Shown in pieces: positions 37,868 through 51,500 of a stretch of DNA of 64,000 nt. The stretch covers positions 124,001-188,000 of the forward strand of contig NZ_JHVJ01000007.1 in NCBI RefSeq assembly GCF_000620085.1, read 5' to 3'. The translations under genes and the position numbers were made by a program. The notes under the pieces are model-generated. The model was not told the origin of the DNA, ran no database searches, and was given only the letters and a program-made list of their open reading frames with translations. The stretch comes from Marinobacterium jannaschii DSM 6295. GTDB taxonomy: Bacteria > Pseudomonadota > Gammaproteobacteria > Pseudomonadales > Balneatricaceae. Within the stretch, counting starts at the first letter, position 1. Each line of letters starts with the position of its first letter.

Positions 37868-37907
37868 AAAAAAACCGGCACAGATCTGATCTGTGCCGGT
37901 TTTTTTA
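37868..37907. terminator. Bidirectional terminator between the PilZ operon and sthA
   Basis: ACCGGCACAGAT and ATCTGTGCCGGT form a near-perfect stem with A's before it and T's after it. It serves the rightward PilZ-Tus-like operon and the leftward sthA, whose stop is 13 bp away. Confidence 0.93.
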
Positions 37908-37919
37908 ATCAGCTAACAA

Positions 37920-39320
37920 TCAGAGGTTAGCGATACGATTCAAGCCTGCAATCGCAGCAACACGATAGGCCTCCGCCATCGTCGGATAGTTGAAGGTCGT
38001 GTTAATAAAGTACTTAATCGTATTTGCCTCACCTTCCTGGCGCATAATTGCCTGACCGATGTGGATGATCTCCGAAGCCTGGTCGCCAAAGCAATGAATC
38101 CCCAGAATCTCCAGCGTTTCGCGATGAAACAGCACTTTCAGCATACCTACCGGCTCGCCGGAGATCTGCGCACGGGCGGTATCCTTAAAGAACGCCTGAC
38201 CAACCTCATAAGGCACCCGCTCACGGGTCAGCTCTTCCTCAGTCTTACCGATGGAGCTGATCTCCGGAATGGTATAGATACCTGTCGGCACCTCATTGAT
38301 AAAGCGGAAATCCTCGGCATCCAGCAGGTCTGCAGCCGCTGCACGCCCCTGATCCAGCGCCGCAGATGCCAGGCTCGGCCAGCCCATCACATCACCGGCA
38401 GCATAGATACCTTCGCGTCCGGTGCGGTAATGCTCGTCGACTTCCAGCTGACCACGCCCGTTGGCCTCAAGACCAATCTTCTCAAGGCCGAGGCCATCAG
38501 TGTTACCAGTACGCCCGTTACACCAGAGGAACGCATCCGCGCGGATTCTCTTACCGGACTTCAGGGTCAGAATCACGCCAGCACCATCGCCTTCAACGAT
38601 TTCGTACTCTTCGTTGTGACGGATCTTCACTGAGTTGTTGCGCAGATGATAGCTGAGCGCATCAGAGATCTCACCATCCAGGAAGGAAAGCAGGCGGTCG
38701 CGGTTGTCGATCAGATCGACCTTAACGCCCAGGCCACTGAATATCGACGCGTATTCACACCCGATAACACCCGCCCCATAAATAATCAGCGTACGTGGCG
38801 TATGACTCAGCTTCAGAATCGTGTCGGAGTTATAGATTCGCGGATGCTTGAAGTCGATATCAGGCGGGCAGTAAGGACGGGAACCCGTTGCAATGATGAT
38901 ATTTCTGGCCCGCAGGGTCTCATCACCCTTTGCGGTACCCCGCACCAGCACGGTGTTATTATCTTCAAACTCGGCACTGCCAAAGAAGACATCAACGCGA
39001 TTACGGGCGTAGAAATTGGTACGCAGTACAACCTGACTGGAGATAACTTTCTCGGCCCGGGTCAGCACCTTAGGGAAAGAGAACCAGCGCGGCTCGCCGA
39101 TTTCACGGAACATCGGGTTGGTGTTGAATTCGATGATCTGCTTAACCGAGTGACGCAGAGCCTTCGAGGGAATAGTACCCTTGTGAGTACAGTTACCCCC
39201 CACCAGATCCTGCTCCTCGATAACCGCGACACGACGGCCTTTTTTAGCCGCACTCATCGCAGCCCCTTCACCGGCAGGCCCTGATCCAATTACAATGACG
39301 TCATAGTCATATACAGCCAT
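37920..39320 (-). CDS. sthA: Soluble (Si-specific) NAD(P)+ transhydrogenase
   Basis: This 466-residue FAD flavoprotein moves reducing equivalents between NADPH and NAD+. It shows the FAD-binding [17 protein letters not shown], then [16 protein letters not shown], where one cysteine of the CxxxxC redox pair of related enzymes is replaced by threonine, as in SthA. The second nucleotide fold reads [20 protein letters not shown] and the C-terminal dimer domain follows. The start ATG is at 39320, 159 bp after nqrM on the same strand. Confidence 0.96.
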   Translation of the reverse strand: MAVYDYDVIVIGSGPAGEGAAMSAAKKGRRVAVIEEQDLVGGNCTHKGTIPSKALRHSVKQIIEFNTNPMFREIGEPRWFSFPKVLTRAEKVISSQVVLRTNFYARNRVDVFFGSAEFEDNNTVLVRGTAKGDETLRARNIIIATGSRPYCPPDIDFKHPRIYNSDTILKLSHTPRTLIIYGAGVIGCEYASIFSGLGVKVDLIDNRDRLLSFLDGEISDALSYHLRNNSVKIRHNEEYEIVEGDGAGVILTLKSGKRIRADAFLWCNGRTGNTDGLGLEKIGLEANGRGQLEVDEHYRTGREGIYAAGDVMGWPSLASAALDQGRAAAADLLDAEDFRFINEVPTGIYTIPEISSIGKTEEELTRERVPYEVGQAFFKDTARAQISGEPVGMLKVLFHRETLEILGIHCFGDQASEIIHIGQAIMRQEGEANTIKYFINTTFNYPTMAEAYRVAAIAGLNRIANL

Positions 39321-39479
39321 CTCATTCCCCTATCAGTTTTTATAAAGAGTGTCGCCCCGGCAACCATCCGGCCAGCCGAAATAACACTCCCGGATATTAC
39401 TATCCGTTATATTTCCGCTTCAGCAGAAGCTACTCCTGCAAGCAATACCGCTTCAATAAGCCTTTAGCCGCAACCGGCC

Positions 39480-39722
39480 TCAGGACTTAACTTCGTAGGC
39501 GAGATCATCCTTTGCGGAACGGTCGGCCGAGTTAGCCTGCTGCTCCTGATAATCATCACAGACTTCCTTATCGCCCTTACAGATATCACAGGCTGTATCC
39601 ATACCCAGTGCAGCCATACCGCCACAAGAGCCTGCAATGGGCTTGCGCCCCATTAACACACCGACGGACATACCGACGATAATCAAACCCAGTACGATGA
39701 AAGTCAGAACCATCACTTCCAT
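39480..39722 (-). CDS. nqrM: NqrM, Na+-NQR maturation protein
   Basis: The 80-residue protein from ATG 39722 (after GAGGTG) has one membrane helix (about 3-24) and a cysteine motif SCGGMAALGMDTACDICKGDKEVC, four to five cysteines proposed to deliver iron to the inter-subunit Fe site of Na+-NQR. It lies 10 bp after apbE at the end of the nqr operon, its standard place. In earlier annotation this was DUF539. Confidence 0.93.
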   Translation of the reverse strand: MEVMVLTFIVLGLIIVGMSVGVLMGRKPIAGSCGGMAALGMDTACDICKGDKEVCDDYQEQQANSADRSAKDDLAYEVKS

Positions 39723-39732
39723 TTCAACCACC

Positions 39733-40770
39733 TCACTTAAGCAGGTATTTTTCAAACCCCGGAGTCATGGACTCTTTAAAGCCCTGTCCGGATTTGGTAA
39801 TAAAAAGCGCTTCCACACCATGATCCACGGCATGTTTATATCCCTTTTCAGGACCAAGCACTGAGATAGCCGTCGCCGTCGCATCTGCCTCGGCACAGCT
39901 TGGTGCCAACACCGTAACCGACGCCAGCTTATGGGATACCGGCACACCGGTGTGGGGATCTATTGTATGGGAAAAGCGAATCCCATTCTCTTCGAAATAG
40001 TTTCGGTAATCGCCAGAGGTAGCTATACCGATATTATCGACCTCGATAACGCGCTGAATTGCACGTTCGCCATCAACCGGACTTTCAATGGCCACCTTCC
40101 AGCTGCTCCCGTCCGGTTTGACACCCCTGGCCCGCAGCTCGCCACCTATCTCCACCAGATAAGAAGAAAAGCCATTCTCCTCCAGTAACTCTGCGACCTT
40201 ATCCACACCATAGCCTTTCGCGATGGCGGACAGATCGATATAGAGCGATGGCGTCAGCTTTCTGATCCGCTGCGATTCAGTATCCAGTTCAAGCTTATCA
40301 AATCCGATTCGACGGCGCTGCCGCTCAATCTCTGCAGACTCCGGTGCTTTGATGACACGCCCATCAGGACCGAAGCCCCAGAGGTTCACCAGCGGCCCGA
40401 CGGTAACATCAAATGCACCGCCTGAACGCTCACTGATTTGCTGTGCCATAGCCAGAACCTCCGCCAGTCCGGCAGACAGATCCTGATAGTCGGTAGAGAC
40501 CGAAGCGTTCAGCAAAGAGAGTTCAGAGTCGGGAATATAGGTAGACATACTGGCGTTAACCTGAGCCAGTATTTGCGTGATCTTTTGACCTGTTTCAGCT
40601 TTGGTTTCCGGCTTCTCAGCCACCCACTTAACACTGAAGGTCGTGCCCATGGTAAAGCCGTTATAGACCTCTACCCGGGCTTTAGGCGCCTGCTGGCAGG
40701 CGACAATAAAAAAAGCGGCCAGCAGCAGAGCTGCCGGCCACTTCATATACTGCTTGATTAGGGCAGTCAT
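39733..40770 (-). CDS. apbE: ApbE, FAD:protein FMN transferase
   Basis: ApbE attaches FMN to threonines of NqrB and NqrC from the periplasmic side. The 345-residue protein has a lipoprotein signal peptide ending LLAAFFIVACQQAP (Cys near residue 25), then YNGFTMGTTFSVKW, GGAFDVTVGPLVNLWGFGP, LYIDLSAIAKGYGVD and THTIDPHTG-type metal and FAD motifs (here SHTIDPHTGVPV). It sits between nqrF and nqrM in the nqr operon. Confidence 0.95.
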   Translation of the reverse strand: MTALIKQYMKWPAALLLAAFFIVACQQAPKARVEVYNGFTMGTTFSVKWVAEKPETKAETGQKITQILAQVNASMSTYIPDSELSLLNASVSTDYQDLSAGLAEVLAMAQQISERSGGAFDVTVGPLVNLWGFGPDGRVIKAPESAEIERQRRRIGFDKLELDTESQRIRKLTPSLYIDLSAIAKGYGVDKVAELLEENGFSSYLVEIGGELRARGVKPDGSSWKVAIESPVDGERAIQRVIEVDNIGIATSGDYRNYFEENGIRFSHTIDPHTGVPVSHKLASVTVLAPSCAEADATATAISVLGPEKGYKHAVDHGVEALFITKSGQGFKESMTPGFEKYLLK

Positions 40771-40776
40771 CAGTGA

Positions 40777-42006
40777 TTAGCCACCAAAGTCGTCGAGGAA
40801 GATATTCTCACGCTCAACGCCCAGATCCAGCAACATCTGGATCACAGCAGCATTCATCATTGGAGGCCCACACATGTAGTACTCGCAGTCCTCAGGCGCT
40901 TCATGCTCCTTCAGATAGTTTTCATACAGTACATTGTGGATAAAGCCCGTCATGCCATCCCAGTTATCTTCCGGCTGCGGGTCTGACAATGCCAGATGCC
41001 ACTGGAAGTTAGGGTTTTCAGCCTGTAGCTGGTCGTACTCTTCACCGTAGAATGCCTCGCGCATAGAGCGGGCACCGTACCAGAACGAGATCTTACGCTT
41101 GGAATTCAGACGCTTCAGCTGGTCAAAGATATGGGAGCGCATTGGCGCCATACCTGCACCACCACCAATGAATACCATCTCATTGTCAGTTTCTTTAGCG
41201 AAGAACTCACCAAACGGTCCGTATACAGTGATCTTGTCACCCGGCTTCAGGCCGAAGACATAGGAGGACATCTTACCCGGCGGAATACCCTGGCTGCCCG
41301 GAGGCGGAGAAGCGATACGGATGTTGAATTTAACAACACCACGCTCTTCAGGGTAGTTCGCCATGGAGTACGCACGGATTACGGTCTCATCAACCTTGGA
41401 AACATTGTCCCAAACGTTAAAGCGATCCCAGTCTTCGCGGTACTCTTCCTGGATATCGAAATCCTTGTAGTCCGCAACATGCGGTGGCGCTTCCAGCTGC
41501 ACATAACCGCCAGCACGGAAGTCTACGTTCTCGCCTTCAGGCAGACGCAGAGTCAGCTCCTTGATGAAAGTAGCAACGTTCGGGTTAGACTCAACCGTAC
41601 ACTCCCACTTCTTAACACCAAAGATCTCTTCTTCCAGCTCGACTGTCATATCCTGCTTTACAGCAACCTGACAAGACAGGCGCCAGCCGTCTTTTGCTTC
41701 ACGCATAGTGAAGTGAGACTCTTCAGTCGGCAGCATAGAGCCACCGCCATCCAGCACCTGACACTTACACTGTGCACAGGTACCACCACCACCACAAGCG
41801 GAAGGTACGAAGATACCCGCGCCTGCCAGCGTCTGCAGCAGCTTACCACCTGCCGGCACAGTAACGCTTTTCTCCGGATCGTCATTGATGTTGATATGAA
41901 CATCACCGGAGCTTACCAGTTTTGAACGGGCTGCCAGGATTACCGCGACCAGTGCAAGCACCACCACGGTAAACATAACAACACCGAGAATGATTTCAGC
42001 ATTCAT
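40777..42006 (-). CDS. nqrF: Na+-NQR subunit F (NADH dehydrogenase, Fe-S and FAD)
   Basis: NqrF oxidises NADH and passes electrons to the Na+ pump. The 409-residue protein has an N-terminal membrane helix (about 3-24), a 2Fe-2S ferredoxin domain with [15 protein letters not shown] and a fourth cysteine in LSCQVAV, an FAD domain with RAYSMANYP, and an NADH domain with [14 protein letters not shown] and a C-terminal FLDDFGG. It is the last Nqr subunit gene before apbE. Confidence 0.97.
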   Translation of the reverse strand: MNAEIILGVVMFTVVVLALVAVILAARSKLVSSGDVHININDDPEKSVTVPAGGKLLQTLAGAGIFVPSACGGGGTCAQCKCQVLDGGGSMLPTEESHFTMREAKDGWRLSCQVAVKQDMTVELEEEIFGVKKWECTVESNPNVATFIKELTLRLPEGENVDFRAGGYVQLEAPPHVADYKDFDIQEEYREDWDRFNVWDNVSKVDETVIRAYSMANYPEERGVVKFNIRIASPPPGSQGIPPGKMSSYVFGLKPGDKITVYGPFGEFFAKETDNEMVFIGGGAGMAPMRSHIFDQLKRLNSKRKISFWYGARSMREAFYGEEYDQLQAENPNFQWHLALSDPQPEDNWDGMTGFIHNVLYENYLKEHEAPEDCEYYMCGPPMMNAAVIQMLLDLGVERENIFLDDFGG

Positions 42007-42044
42007 TGGCTTGTTCCATCCTTCTTGTTATCGCGCAACTGCTG

Positions 42045-42653
42045 TTACAGCTGTACACCGGAGAATGACATGAAGCCCAGGGACATCAGACCAACAGTAA
42101 CGAAGGTAATGCCCAGGCCACGCAGACCCGCAGGTACGTCGCTGTATTTCAGTTTTTCACGGATACCCGCCAGCGCAGTGATAGCCAGAGCCCAGCCAAC
42201 ACCAGCGCCAACACCATAAACCACAGACTCACCGAAGGTGTAGTCACGCTCTACCATGAACAGAGCAGCACCCATAATGGCGCAGTTTACGGTGATCAGC
42301 GGCAGGAATACGCCCAGTGCGTTGTACAGTGCAGGAACGTACTTATCGAGGAACATTTCCAGGATCTGTACGATCGCCGCGATAACGCCGATGTATGAGA
42401 TATAGCCCAGGAAGCTCAGATCCACATCCGGGTAACCGGCCCACGCCAGTGCGCCTTCACGCAGCAGGTGGTTGAAGATCAGGTTGTTTACCGGCGTAGT
42501 GATCGCCAGAACAACGATAACGGCAATACCCAGACCCAGGGCTGTCTGTACCTTCTTGGAGATCGCCAGGAATGTACACATCCCCAGGAAGAAGGCCAGC
42601 GCCATGTTCTCTACGAAAATCGCCTTAACAGCAAGACTGATATACTGTTCCAT
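42045..42653 (-). CDS. nqrE: Na+-NQR subunit E
   Basis: A 202-residue integral membrane protein with about six helices. It opens [20 protein letters not shown], contains [15 protein letters not shown] (with the cysteine that helps ligand the shared iron with NqrD) and [16 protein letters not shown], all standard NqrE wording. It helps form the membrane electron path and Na+ route. It lies three bases after nqrD. Confidence 0.97.
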   Translation of the reverse strand: MEQYISLAVKAIFVENMALAFFLGMCTFLAISKKVQTALGLGIAVIVVLAITTPVNNLIFNHLLREGALAWAGYPDVDLSFLGYISYIGVIAAIVQILEMFLDKYVPALYNALGVFLPLITVNCAIMGAALFMVERDYTFGESVVYGVGAGVGWALAITALAGIREKLKYSDVPAGLRGLGITFVTVGLMSLGFMSFSGVQL

Positions 42654-42656
42654 AGC

Positions 42657-43316
42657 TTACGCAGCCTCCTTCTTGGAGTTAGAAGCCAGCTCAAACTCTG
42701 GTTTCTCGACCTGAGACTTATCCCAGGTACGGATGATCCAGATGAACATACCGATCAGGAAGAATGCGCTCGGTGGCAACAGCAGCAGACCGTTTGGCTG
42801 GTACCAGCCGCCATTTGTGATCAGCGGCAGGATTTCAACACCAAACAGGCTACCTGCGCCGAACAGCTCACGGAAGAAGCCGACGAACAACAGGACCGCA
42901 CCGTAACCCAGACCGTTACCCAGGCCATCAAAGAAGCTGACTCCTGGCGGGTTTTGCATTGCAAACGCTTCTGCACGACCCATAACGATACAGTTGGTGA
43001 TGATCAGGCCGACGAATACCGACAGCTGCTTAGATACATCGTAAGCGTACGCCTTCAGGATCTGGTCAACCACGATTACCAGAGAGGCAATAATCGTCAT
43101 CTGACAGATGATACGGATATTGCTTGGAATGTGGTTACGGATCAGGGATACGAACAGGTTGGAGAATGCCGTTACCGCCATTACCGCCAACGTCATAACC
43201 AACGCTGTGTTCAGGTTGGAGGTAACCGCCAGTGCCGAACATACACCCAGAATCTGCAAAGCGATCGGGTTGTTCTTGGCAATTGGGTTTACCAGAATGT
43301 CTTTAGTAGCGGACAT
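42657..43316 (-). CDS. nqrD: Na+-NQR subunit D
   Basis: A 219-residue, six-helix membrane protein homologous to NqrE, with [16 protein letters not shown] and [17 protein letters not shown], which place paired cysteines for the shared NqrD/E iron centre. It is three bases downstream of nqrC and three upstream of nqrE, so expression is tightly linked. Its start is ATG 43316. Confidence 0.97.
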   Translation of the reverse strand: MSATKDILVNPIAKNNPIALQILGVCSALAVTSNLNTALVMTLAVMAVTAFSNLFVSLIRNHIPSNIRIICQMTIIASLVIVVDQILKAYAYDVSKQLSVFVGLIITNCIVMGRAEAFAMQNPPGVSFFDGLGNGLGYGAVLLFVGFFRELFGAGSLFGVEILPLITNGGWYQPNGLLLLPPSAFFLIGMFIWIIRTWDKSQVEKPEFELASNSKKEAA

Positions 43317-43319
43317 GGA

Positions 43320-44099
43320 TTAAGCCCCCCCTGCTTTCAGGTTAGCCAGGAACGGCGCATAGCCGTTTTTACCCATCCAGAACTGCACCAGATTAGTCAC
43401 ACCGACACTGGTCAGCGTGGCACCGGACAGACCGTCGATCTGGTGCTCGGCACCCGGTACCGCAGGATCAACAGATCCCTTGATCAGACCGATAGCCGGC
43501 TCCACAGAACCTTCCTGATACACCTTCTTGCCAGGCCACAAGGCCTTCCAGGATGGGTTGTCAACTTCGCCACCCAGACCCGGAGTTTCAGCATGGGAGT
43601 AGAAACCCAGGCCGACAACGGTATTCAGGTCACCTTCCAAGGCCAGGAAGCCGTACAGGGTAGACCAGAGACCGTAACCGTGAACAGGCAGGATCACCTT
43701 ATCAACAGACTCGCCCTGCTGAACCAGGTATACAGGCATGATCTTGGCCTGATACTTGATAGACGCAATGTCCATCTCCTTGCTCAGGGATACGCCCTGC
43801 TGAGGGTCCTTCGCGGCCTTACGGGCGTCGTACTTAGCCGGAACTTCAGCCGTGTACTTACCGGAGCGCAGATCAACGTACTTAGTCGTGATCTGGCTGT
43901 CGAACAGCTCACTGACATCCTTGCCCTGGTAATCGATACCAGCAGCCGCAAGGATGTTGGACTTACGGTCAAGCTCCTTGTTCGCCACCTGCTGTGGCTT
44001 CAGCAGAACTGCTGCAGCGGATACTACGACGGAGCAGATCACACACAGCAGAACTGTGACGGTAATGGTTTTACCGATAGTGTCGTTATTAGCTGACAT
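43320..44099 (-). CDS. nqrC: Na+-NQR subunit C (covalent FMN)
   Basis: A 259-residue subunit anchored by one N-terminal helix (about 11-33), with a periplasmic FMN domain. The FMN attachment motif is [13 protein letters not shown], where the threonine of SGAT is flavinylated by ApbE. The start ATG 44099 ([10 protein letters not shown]) overlaps the end of nqrB by 11 bases; a further 13 open codons upstream are not used in the family. Confidence 0.96.
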   Translation of the reverse strand: MSANNDTIGKTITVTVLLCVICSVVVSAAAVLLKPQQVANKELDRKSNILAAAGIDYQGKDVSELFDSQITTKYVDLRSGKYTAEVPAKYDARKAAKDPQQGVSLSKEMDIASIKYQAKIMPVYLVQQGESVDKVILPVHGYGLWSTLYGFLALEGDLNTVVGLGFYSHAETPGLGGEVDNPSWKALWPGKKVYQEGSVEPAIGLIKGSVDPAVPGAEHQIDGLSGATLTSVGVTNLVQFWMGKNGYAPFLANLKAGGA

Positions 44100-45297
44100 C
44101 GCGTGCCATCCTCCGTTTGATATTTGCCTGCACAACAAAGTTGTCGATCAGCGGTGCAAACAGGTTAGCGAACAGGATCGCCAACATCATACCCTCAGGG
44201 AATGCCGGGTTAACCACACGGATAAGCACCACCATCACACCGATCAGAGCACCGAAGTACCACTTACCTTTATTAGTCATGGAAGCGGATACCGGATCGG
44301 TTGCCATAAAGAACATACCGAAGGCAAAACCACCCAGAACCAAGTGCCAGTAGAACGGCAGGCCAAACATCGGATTGGTGTCAGAGCCGATAATATTGAA
44401 CAGAGTGGAAGTCGCCACCATGCCCAGGAATACACCGGCAACGATACGCCACGCAGCAACCTTGGCAATCAGCAGTACGGCACCACCCAGCGCAATCGCC
44501 AGTGTCGATACCTCACCCACAGAACCCTGAATTGTGCCGACGAAAGCGTCGAACCAGGTCACGTTCTGAGCCAGGATTGCATCAACACCACCTGCAGCAG
44601 CCAGACCCAGCGGCGTCGCGCCGGAGAAGCCGTCAACAGCGGTCCAGATCGCATCACCGGACATCTGCGCAGGATACGCGAAGAACAGGAATGCACGGCC
44701 AGTCAGCGCAGGGTTCAGGAAGTTCTTACCTGTACCACCAAACACTTCCTTACCGATGACCACACCAAAGCTGATACCCAGGGCTACCTGCCACAGCGGA
44801 ACTGTAGGCGGCAGAATCAGCGCGAACAGCACGGACGTTACGAAGAAACCTTCGTTAACCTCGTGACCACGCTTCATCGCGAACAGCACTTCCCAGAAAC
44901 CACCCACTACAAAGGTAACAATGTAGACCGGCAGCCAGTAAGCAGCACCGTGAATGATGTTGTCCCATAGAGAGTTAGGATCAAAGCTGGTCAGTGCACC
45001 CGCAATAGCACCCTGCCAGGTAGACGCTTCGGTCAGACCCAGAGAAGCCATTGCAGTGTTCGCCTGCAGACCAACATTGTACATACCGAAGAAGATCGCC
45101 GGGAATGTACACATCCAGACCAGAATCATCATACGCTTCAGGTCAACCGCATCACGCACGTGTGCAGCCGCCTTGGTTACATGACCCGGAGTATAGAAAA
45201 TGGTATCGGCCGCTTCATACAGCGCATACCAGTTTTCGTATTTACCGCCCTTATGGAAGTGCGGCTCCATTTTATCGAGTACGTTTCTCAGGCTCAT
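44089..45297 (-). CDS. nqrB: Na+-NQR subunit B (covalent FMN, Na+ channel)
   Basis: A 402-residue membrane protein with about ten helices. The covalent FMN site is in [14 protein letters not shown], the threonine of SGAT. The N-terminal cytoplasmic segment ([20 protein letters not shown]) is typical. It binds quinone and forms much of the Na+ path. It follows nqrA by four bases and overlaps nqrC. Confidence 0.97.
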   Translation of the reverse strand: MSLRNVLDKMEPHFHKGGKYENWYALYEAADTIFYTPGHVTKAAAHVRDAVDLKRMMILVWMCTFPAIFFGMYNVGLQANTAMASLGLTEASTWQGAIAGALTSFDPNSLWDNIIHGAAYWLPVYIVTFVVGGFWEVLFAMKRGHEVNEGFFVTSVLFALILPPTVPLWQVALGISFGVVIGKEVFGGTGKNFLNPALTGRAFLFFAYPAQMSGDAIWTAVDGFSGATPLGLAAAGGVDAILAQNVTWFDAFVGTIQGSVGEVSTLAIALGGAVLLIAKVAAWRIVAGVFLGMVATSTLFNIIGSDTNPMFGLPFYWHLVLGGFAFGMFFMATDPVSASMTNKGKWYFGALIGVMVVLIRVVNPAFPEGMMLAILFANLFAPLIDNFVVQANIKRRMARDVS

Positions 45298-45301
45298 CGA
45301 A

Positions 45302-46904
<1,603 letters not shown>

Positions 46905-46934
46905 CAAAAAAAACCACCCGGACAGGGTGGTTTT
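46905..46934 (-). terminator. Terminator of the GAPDH gene
   Basis: AACCACCC and GGGTGGTT pair around GGACA-like loop bases, and on the minus strand are followed by eight T's. It lies 20 bp after the gap stop codon, insulating nqrA from it. Confidence 0.92.
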
Positions 46935-46953
46935 CATTCAGCTTAAGTCGCGA

Positions 46954-48387
46954 TCAGCCTTCCAGCGGGTATGCCGGCAGCGTGCACTTAGCCATTTTCT
47001 GAATCATGCGGATTACCTGGCAGCTGTAACCGAATTCATTGTCGTACCATACGTACAGTACGCAACGCTTGCCGTTGGCAATTGTCGCCAGGGAATCAAC
47101 AACACCCGCCGCACGGGAACCAACGAAGTCACTGGAAACCGCTTCAGGCGAGTTGCTGTAATCGATCTGCTTCTGCAGAGGAGAATGCAACGCCGCGTCA
47201 CGCAGGTAGTCGTTCAGATCTTCTTTGGTTGCTTCGCTGCTCAGGTTCAGGTTCAGGATCGCCATAGATACGTTTGGCGTCGGAACACGAATAGCGTTAC
47301 CAGTCAGCTTGCCTTCCATTTCAGGCAGAGCCTTGGAGACAGCTTTAGCAGCACCGGTTTCAGTCAGAACCATGTTCAGGCCAGCCGCACGGCCACGACG
47401 ATCACCTTTGTGATAGTTATCAATCAGGTTCTGGTCGTTGGTGTAAGCATGAACAGTCTCGACGTGACCGTTCTCAACACCGAACTTATCGCTCAGCGCT
47501 TTCAGCACCGGAGTGATAGCGTTCGTGGTGCAGGAAGCAGCAGACAGGATATGATCTTCATCAGTGATATCGCTGTCGTTAACACCCATTACGATGTTCT
47601 TGATGCCTTTACCCGGCGCCGTCAGGACAACGCGGGAAACGCCGGTCGCACGCAGGTGCAGAGCCAGGCCATCAGCATCACGCCATTTACCGGTGTTATC
47701 AACAACGATTGCGTTGCTGATACCGTACTGGGTGTAGTCGATAGTGTCAGGAGAGTCAGCAAAGATCACTTTGATCATGTTGCCGTTAGCGATGATCGCC
47801 TGGTTCTCTTCATCAACCTGAATGGTGCCTTTAAAGGAACCATGAACGGAGTCACGACGCAGCAGGCTGGCACGTTTTTCCAGATCGTTGTCAGCACGAC
47901 CTTTACGTACCACGATGGCACGCAGACGCAGTGCCTGACCACCACCTGCGCGCTCGATCAGCAGGCGAGCCAGCAGACGTCCGATACGACCGAAGCCGTA
48001 CAGTACAACATCAGTACCCTGACGGTCTTCGTTGCCGATAGCATCTTTCAGTTCTTCACGCAGGAAGGCTTCCAGATCCTGGCCGTTTGCTTCTTTGCGG
48101 AATTTAACCGCCAGCTTACCAACGTCCAGATGTACATTTTTAACATCCATGCTGGCTACAGTATCCAGGATTGGATAAGTATCCAGTACAGATAGCTCTT
48201 CGCCTTCAACCTGACGGGCAAAGCGATGCGCTTTCAGGATATCAATCACAGAACGCTTCATGATCAGGCGACCGAATACAGAAGATTCGATATTACGGTC
48301 ACGGTAGAGGCCACCGATCATCGGCACCATCTGTTCTGCTTTTTCTTCGCGCGCTTTCCAGTCGACGAAAACTTGTTCTTGGCTCAC
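46954..48387 (-). CDS. Glyceraldehyde-3-phosphate dehydrogenase, long N-terminally extended type
   Basis: The 477-residue form starts best at GTG 48387 (VSQEQVFVDW), seven bases after GGAG; TTG 48408 is also in frame. About 130 residues precede the Rossmann motif VVLYGFGRIGRLLARLL, more than the usual 330-residue enzyme. The active-site cysteine lies in SAASCTTNAITPVLKAL, and the histidine region reads VHAYTNDQNLID. The same long GAPDH sits beside mfd in Pseudomonas and is thought to work in the gluconeogenic direction, possibly with NADP+. Family firm; direction and cofactor inferred. Confidence 0.93.
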   Translation of the reverse strand: MSQEQVFVDWKAREEKAEQMVPMIGGLYRDRNIESSVFGRLIMKRSVIDILKAHRFARQVEGEELSVLDTYPILDTVASMDVKNVHLDVGKLAVKFRKEANGQDLEAFLREELKDAIGNEDRQGTDVVLYGFGRIGRLLARLLIERAGGGQALRLRAIVVRKGRADNDLEKRASLLRRDSVHGSFKGTIQVDEENQAIIANGNMIKVIFADSPDTIDYTQYGISNAIVVDNTGKWRDADGLALHLRATGVSRVVLTAPGKGIKNIVMGVNDSDITDEDHILSAASCTTNAITPVLKALSDKFGVENGHVETVHAYTNDQNLIDNYHKGDRRGRAAGLNMVLTETGAAKAVSKALPEMEGKLTGNAIRVPTPNVSMAILNLNLSSEATKEDLNDYLRDAALHSPLQKQIDYSNSPEAVSSDFVGSRAAGVVDSLATIANGKRCVLYVWYDNEFGYSCQVIRMIQKMAKCTLPAYPLEG

Positions 48388-48567
48388 AGGTAACTCCAAA
48401 TTTGTCAACGCTCAATTTTGGCTGGGCGCATTATCCCCTTTTCCACTGCCTTCGGCAAATCAGCCGTCATAGTCTTTTGGTAGGAAACCCTGACTGCGGT
48501 GCGTTTTCGTATTTCAGGCGGTAAACTATGCCGCCTTGCATAACCGTATTGGTTCTATTTTGGAGAG

Positions 48568-51500
48568 ATGCGCGTGATCACACTGGAGTATCCGCTACCT
48601 GGCGGCGCTGGCGATATTAAACGGATCGGACAGGTAGAGGGCGCCGCACGCGGCTTACTGGCCAGTGATGCTGCACGGCGTTTCTCCGGCCTGACGCTGG
48701 TGATTACCAACGACAGCGACGAGGCGGAAAGACTGCATCAGGAGATCCGTTTCTTTGCGGGCAGGGATCAGGAGATATTGCGCTTCCCGGACTGGGAAAC
48801 CCTGCCCTATGATAATTTTTCCCCCCATCAGGACATTGTCTCGGACCGGATCACCACACTCAGCCAGTTACCCCAGCTCAAACAGGGCATTCTGGTGCTG
48901 CCTTTCAGCACCCTCCTCCACCGCACCGCACCGCCCAGCTTCCTGACCGCCAACAGCCTGATTCTCGATATTGGCCAGACACTTAATATAGACCGTCTCA
49001 GAGACAGCCTGAGCGATGCCGGCTATCACGCCGTCGACACCGTACTGGAGCACGGAGAATTCGCTATCCGCGGCGCCATCATCGACATCTTCCCTATGGG
49101 CAGCGAGCTACCCTACCGCATAGAGCTGTTTGATGACGAAGTGGAAACGCTGCGCACATTCGACCCGGACAGTCAACGTTCGATCGACAAGATAGATCAG
49201 ATCAGGGTACTTCCGGCCAAGGAGTTTCCGCTGGATAAAAGCAGCATCAGTGGCTTCAAGCTACGCTGGCGCGACCAGTTCGATGTCGATTACCGTCAAT
49301 GCCCGACCTATCAGGATATCAGCGACGGCATCTCGCCACCGGGTATCGAGTACTACCTGCCGCTGTTTTTCGATCAGTGCGCCACGCTTTTCGATTACCT
49401 GCCGGGCAATACCCAGATTATTGTCGACCGCCAACTGGAAGAGCACTGCAAACGATTCTGGCAGGATGTCGAGGAGCGCTATGAACAGCGCCGCTATGAC
49501 ATCACGCATCCGATCCTGCAGCCCAGACAGATGTTCCTGCCGATTGACGAGCTGTTCTCCTGCCTGAAACGTCACGGCCGCCTGGTGATGCAACCTGACA
49601 CACAGGAACAGGCAGCCGGCTGCGATAACCTGCCCTGCACTCCGCCGCCGGAGCTGACGGTCGACGCCCGCTCCGCCGAACCCCTGTCACTGCTGAAAAA
49701 CTATCTCGGTGACAGCAACTGTCCGACGCTTATCTGTGCTGAATCAGCCGGTCGGCGCGAAGCCCTGCTCGAACTGCTGGGCCGCTCGGACATCAAGCCG
49801 GCTGAAGCTAAAAGCTGGCAGACCTTCCTCGATACTCAGCCAGAGCTGGCCATTACCGTAGCGCCACTCGAGCGCGGTATACACAGCCCGGACAAACTGC
49901 GACTGATCACCGAAACCCAGCTTTTCGGCCACCAGGTATTTCAGCGCCGGCGGCGCTCAAGGGAGCAGGAGAGCGCCGACCAGGTCGTCAAAAACCTCAG
50001 CGAACTGGAGATCGGCGCACCGGTAGTGCATATCGACCATGGTGTCGGACGCTATCTGGGCCTGGAGGTCATCGACCTTGAAGGCCAGAGCAATGAATTC
50101 CTGATGCTCGAGTATGCCGGCAACGCCAGGCTCTACGTCCCGGTTGCCAGCCTGCACCTGATCAGCCGCTATAGCGGTGCCAGCGATGAAACTGCTCCGC
50201 TGCATAAGCTGGGCAATGAAAACTGGGCCAAAGCGAAACGCAAGGCGGCCGAAAAAGCCCGCGATGCCGCCGCTGAACTACTCGATATCTATGCCCGCCG
50301 GGCAGCACGGAGCGGCTTCCGCTTCGAACAACCGGATGATCACTACCGCCTGTTTGCCGCCGACTTCCCATTTGAAGAAACTCCGGACCAGGCCACAGCG
50401 ATCGACGCCGTTATCCGGGATATGACTGCCAGCCAGCCAATGGACAGACTGGTATGTGGTGACGTGGGTTTCGGTAAAACTGAAGTCGCGATGCGCGCTG
50501 CCTTTATTGCGGTGCAGAGCAACAAACAGGTCGCTATTCTGGTGCCAACCACCCTGCTTGCCCAGCAACACTATGAAAACTTCCGCGATCGCTTTGCCGA
50601 CTGGCCGGTCAACGTCGAGCTGATCTCCCGCTTCCGCAGCGGCAAGCAGCAAAGCAGCACTATCAGCAAGCTTGAGAGTGGTAACGCCGATATCGTGGTC
50701 GGCACCCACAAGTTACTGCAAAGCGATATTAGCTTTAACAATCTCGGCCTGCTGATCATCGACGAAGAGCACCGCTTCGGGGTACAGCAGAAAGAACGCC
50801 TTAAATCCCTGCGCGCCGAGGTCGACATCCTGACCATGACGGCAACGCCGATACCACGAACCCTGAATATGGCGATGTCCGGCATGCGTGACCTGTCGAT
50901 CATCGCCACACCACCGGCCCGCCGCCTGTCGGTGAAAACCTTCGTACGCCAGCACGACAATCCGACCGTCAAAGAAGCGATCCTGCGCGAACTGCTCCGC
51001 GGCGGCCAGGTCTACTACCTGCATAATGAAGTCAAAACGATCGACAAAGTGGCTGCTGAACTTGCCAACCTGGTACCGGAAGCCCGCATCGGCGTAGGCC
51101 ATGGCCAGATGCGGGAACGCGAGCTGGAACAGGTAATGTCAGACTTCTATCATAAACGCCATAATGTGCTGGTCTGCACCACTATCATCGAAACCGGAAT
51201 CGATGTTCCAAATGCCAACACCATTATAATCGACCGCGCTGATAAATTCGGGCTGGCACAACTGCACCAGCTACGCGGCCGGGTGGGACGCTCCCACCAT
51301 CAGGCTTATGCTTACCTGATGACACCCCACAAGAAAGCTATGACCAGCGATGCCAGCAAGCGCCTTGAGGCGATCAGCGCCGCCCACGACCTAGGCGCAG
51401 GCTTTACACTGGCGACTCATGACCTGGAGATTCGCGGTGCCGGTGAGCTACTGGGCGAAGAACAGAGCGGCCAGATGCAAACCGTCGGCTTTACACTGTT

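Noticed and set aside
46927-48195. 422-codon plus-strand frame opposite the GAPDH gene
   Set aside because: It overlaps the conserved enzyme fully in reverse, and its start lies in the gap terminator region.
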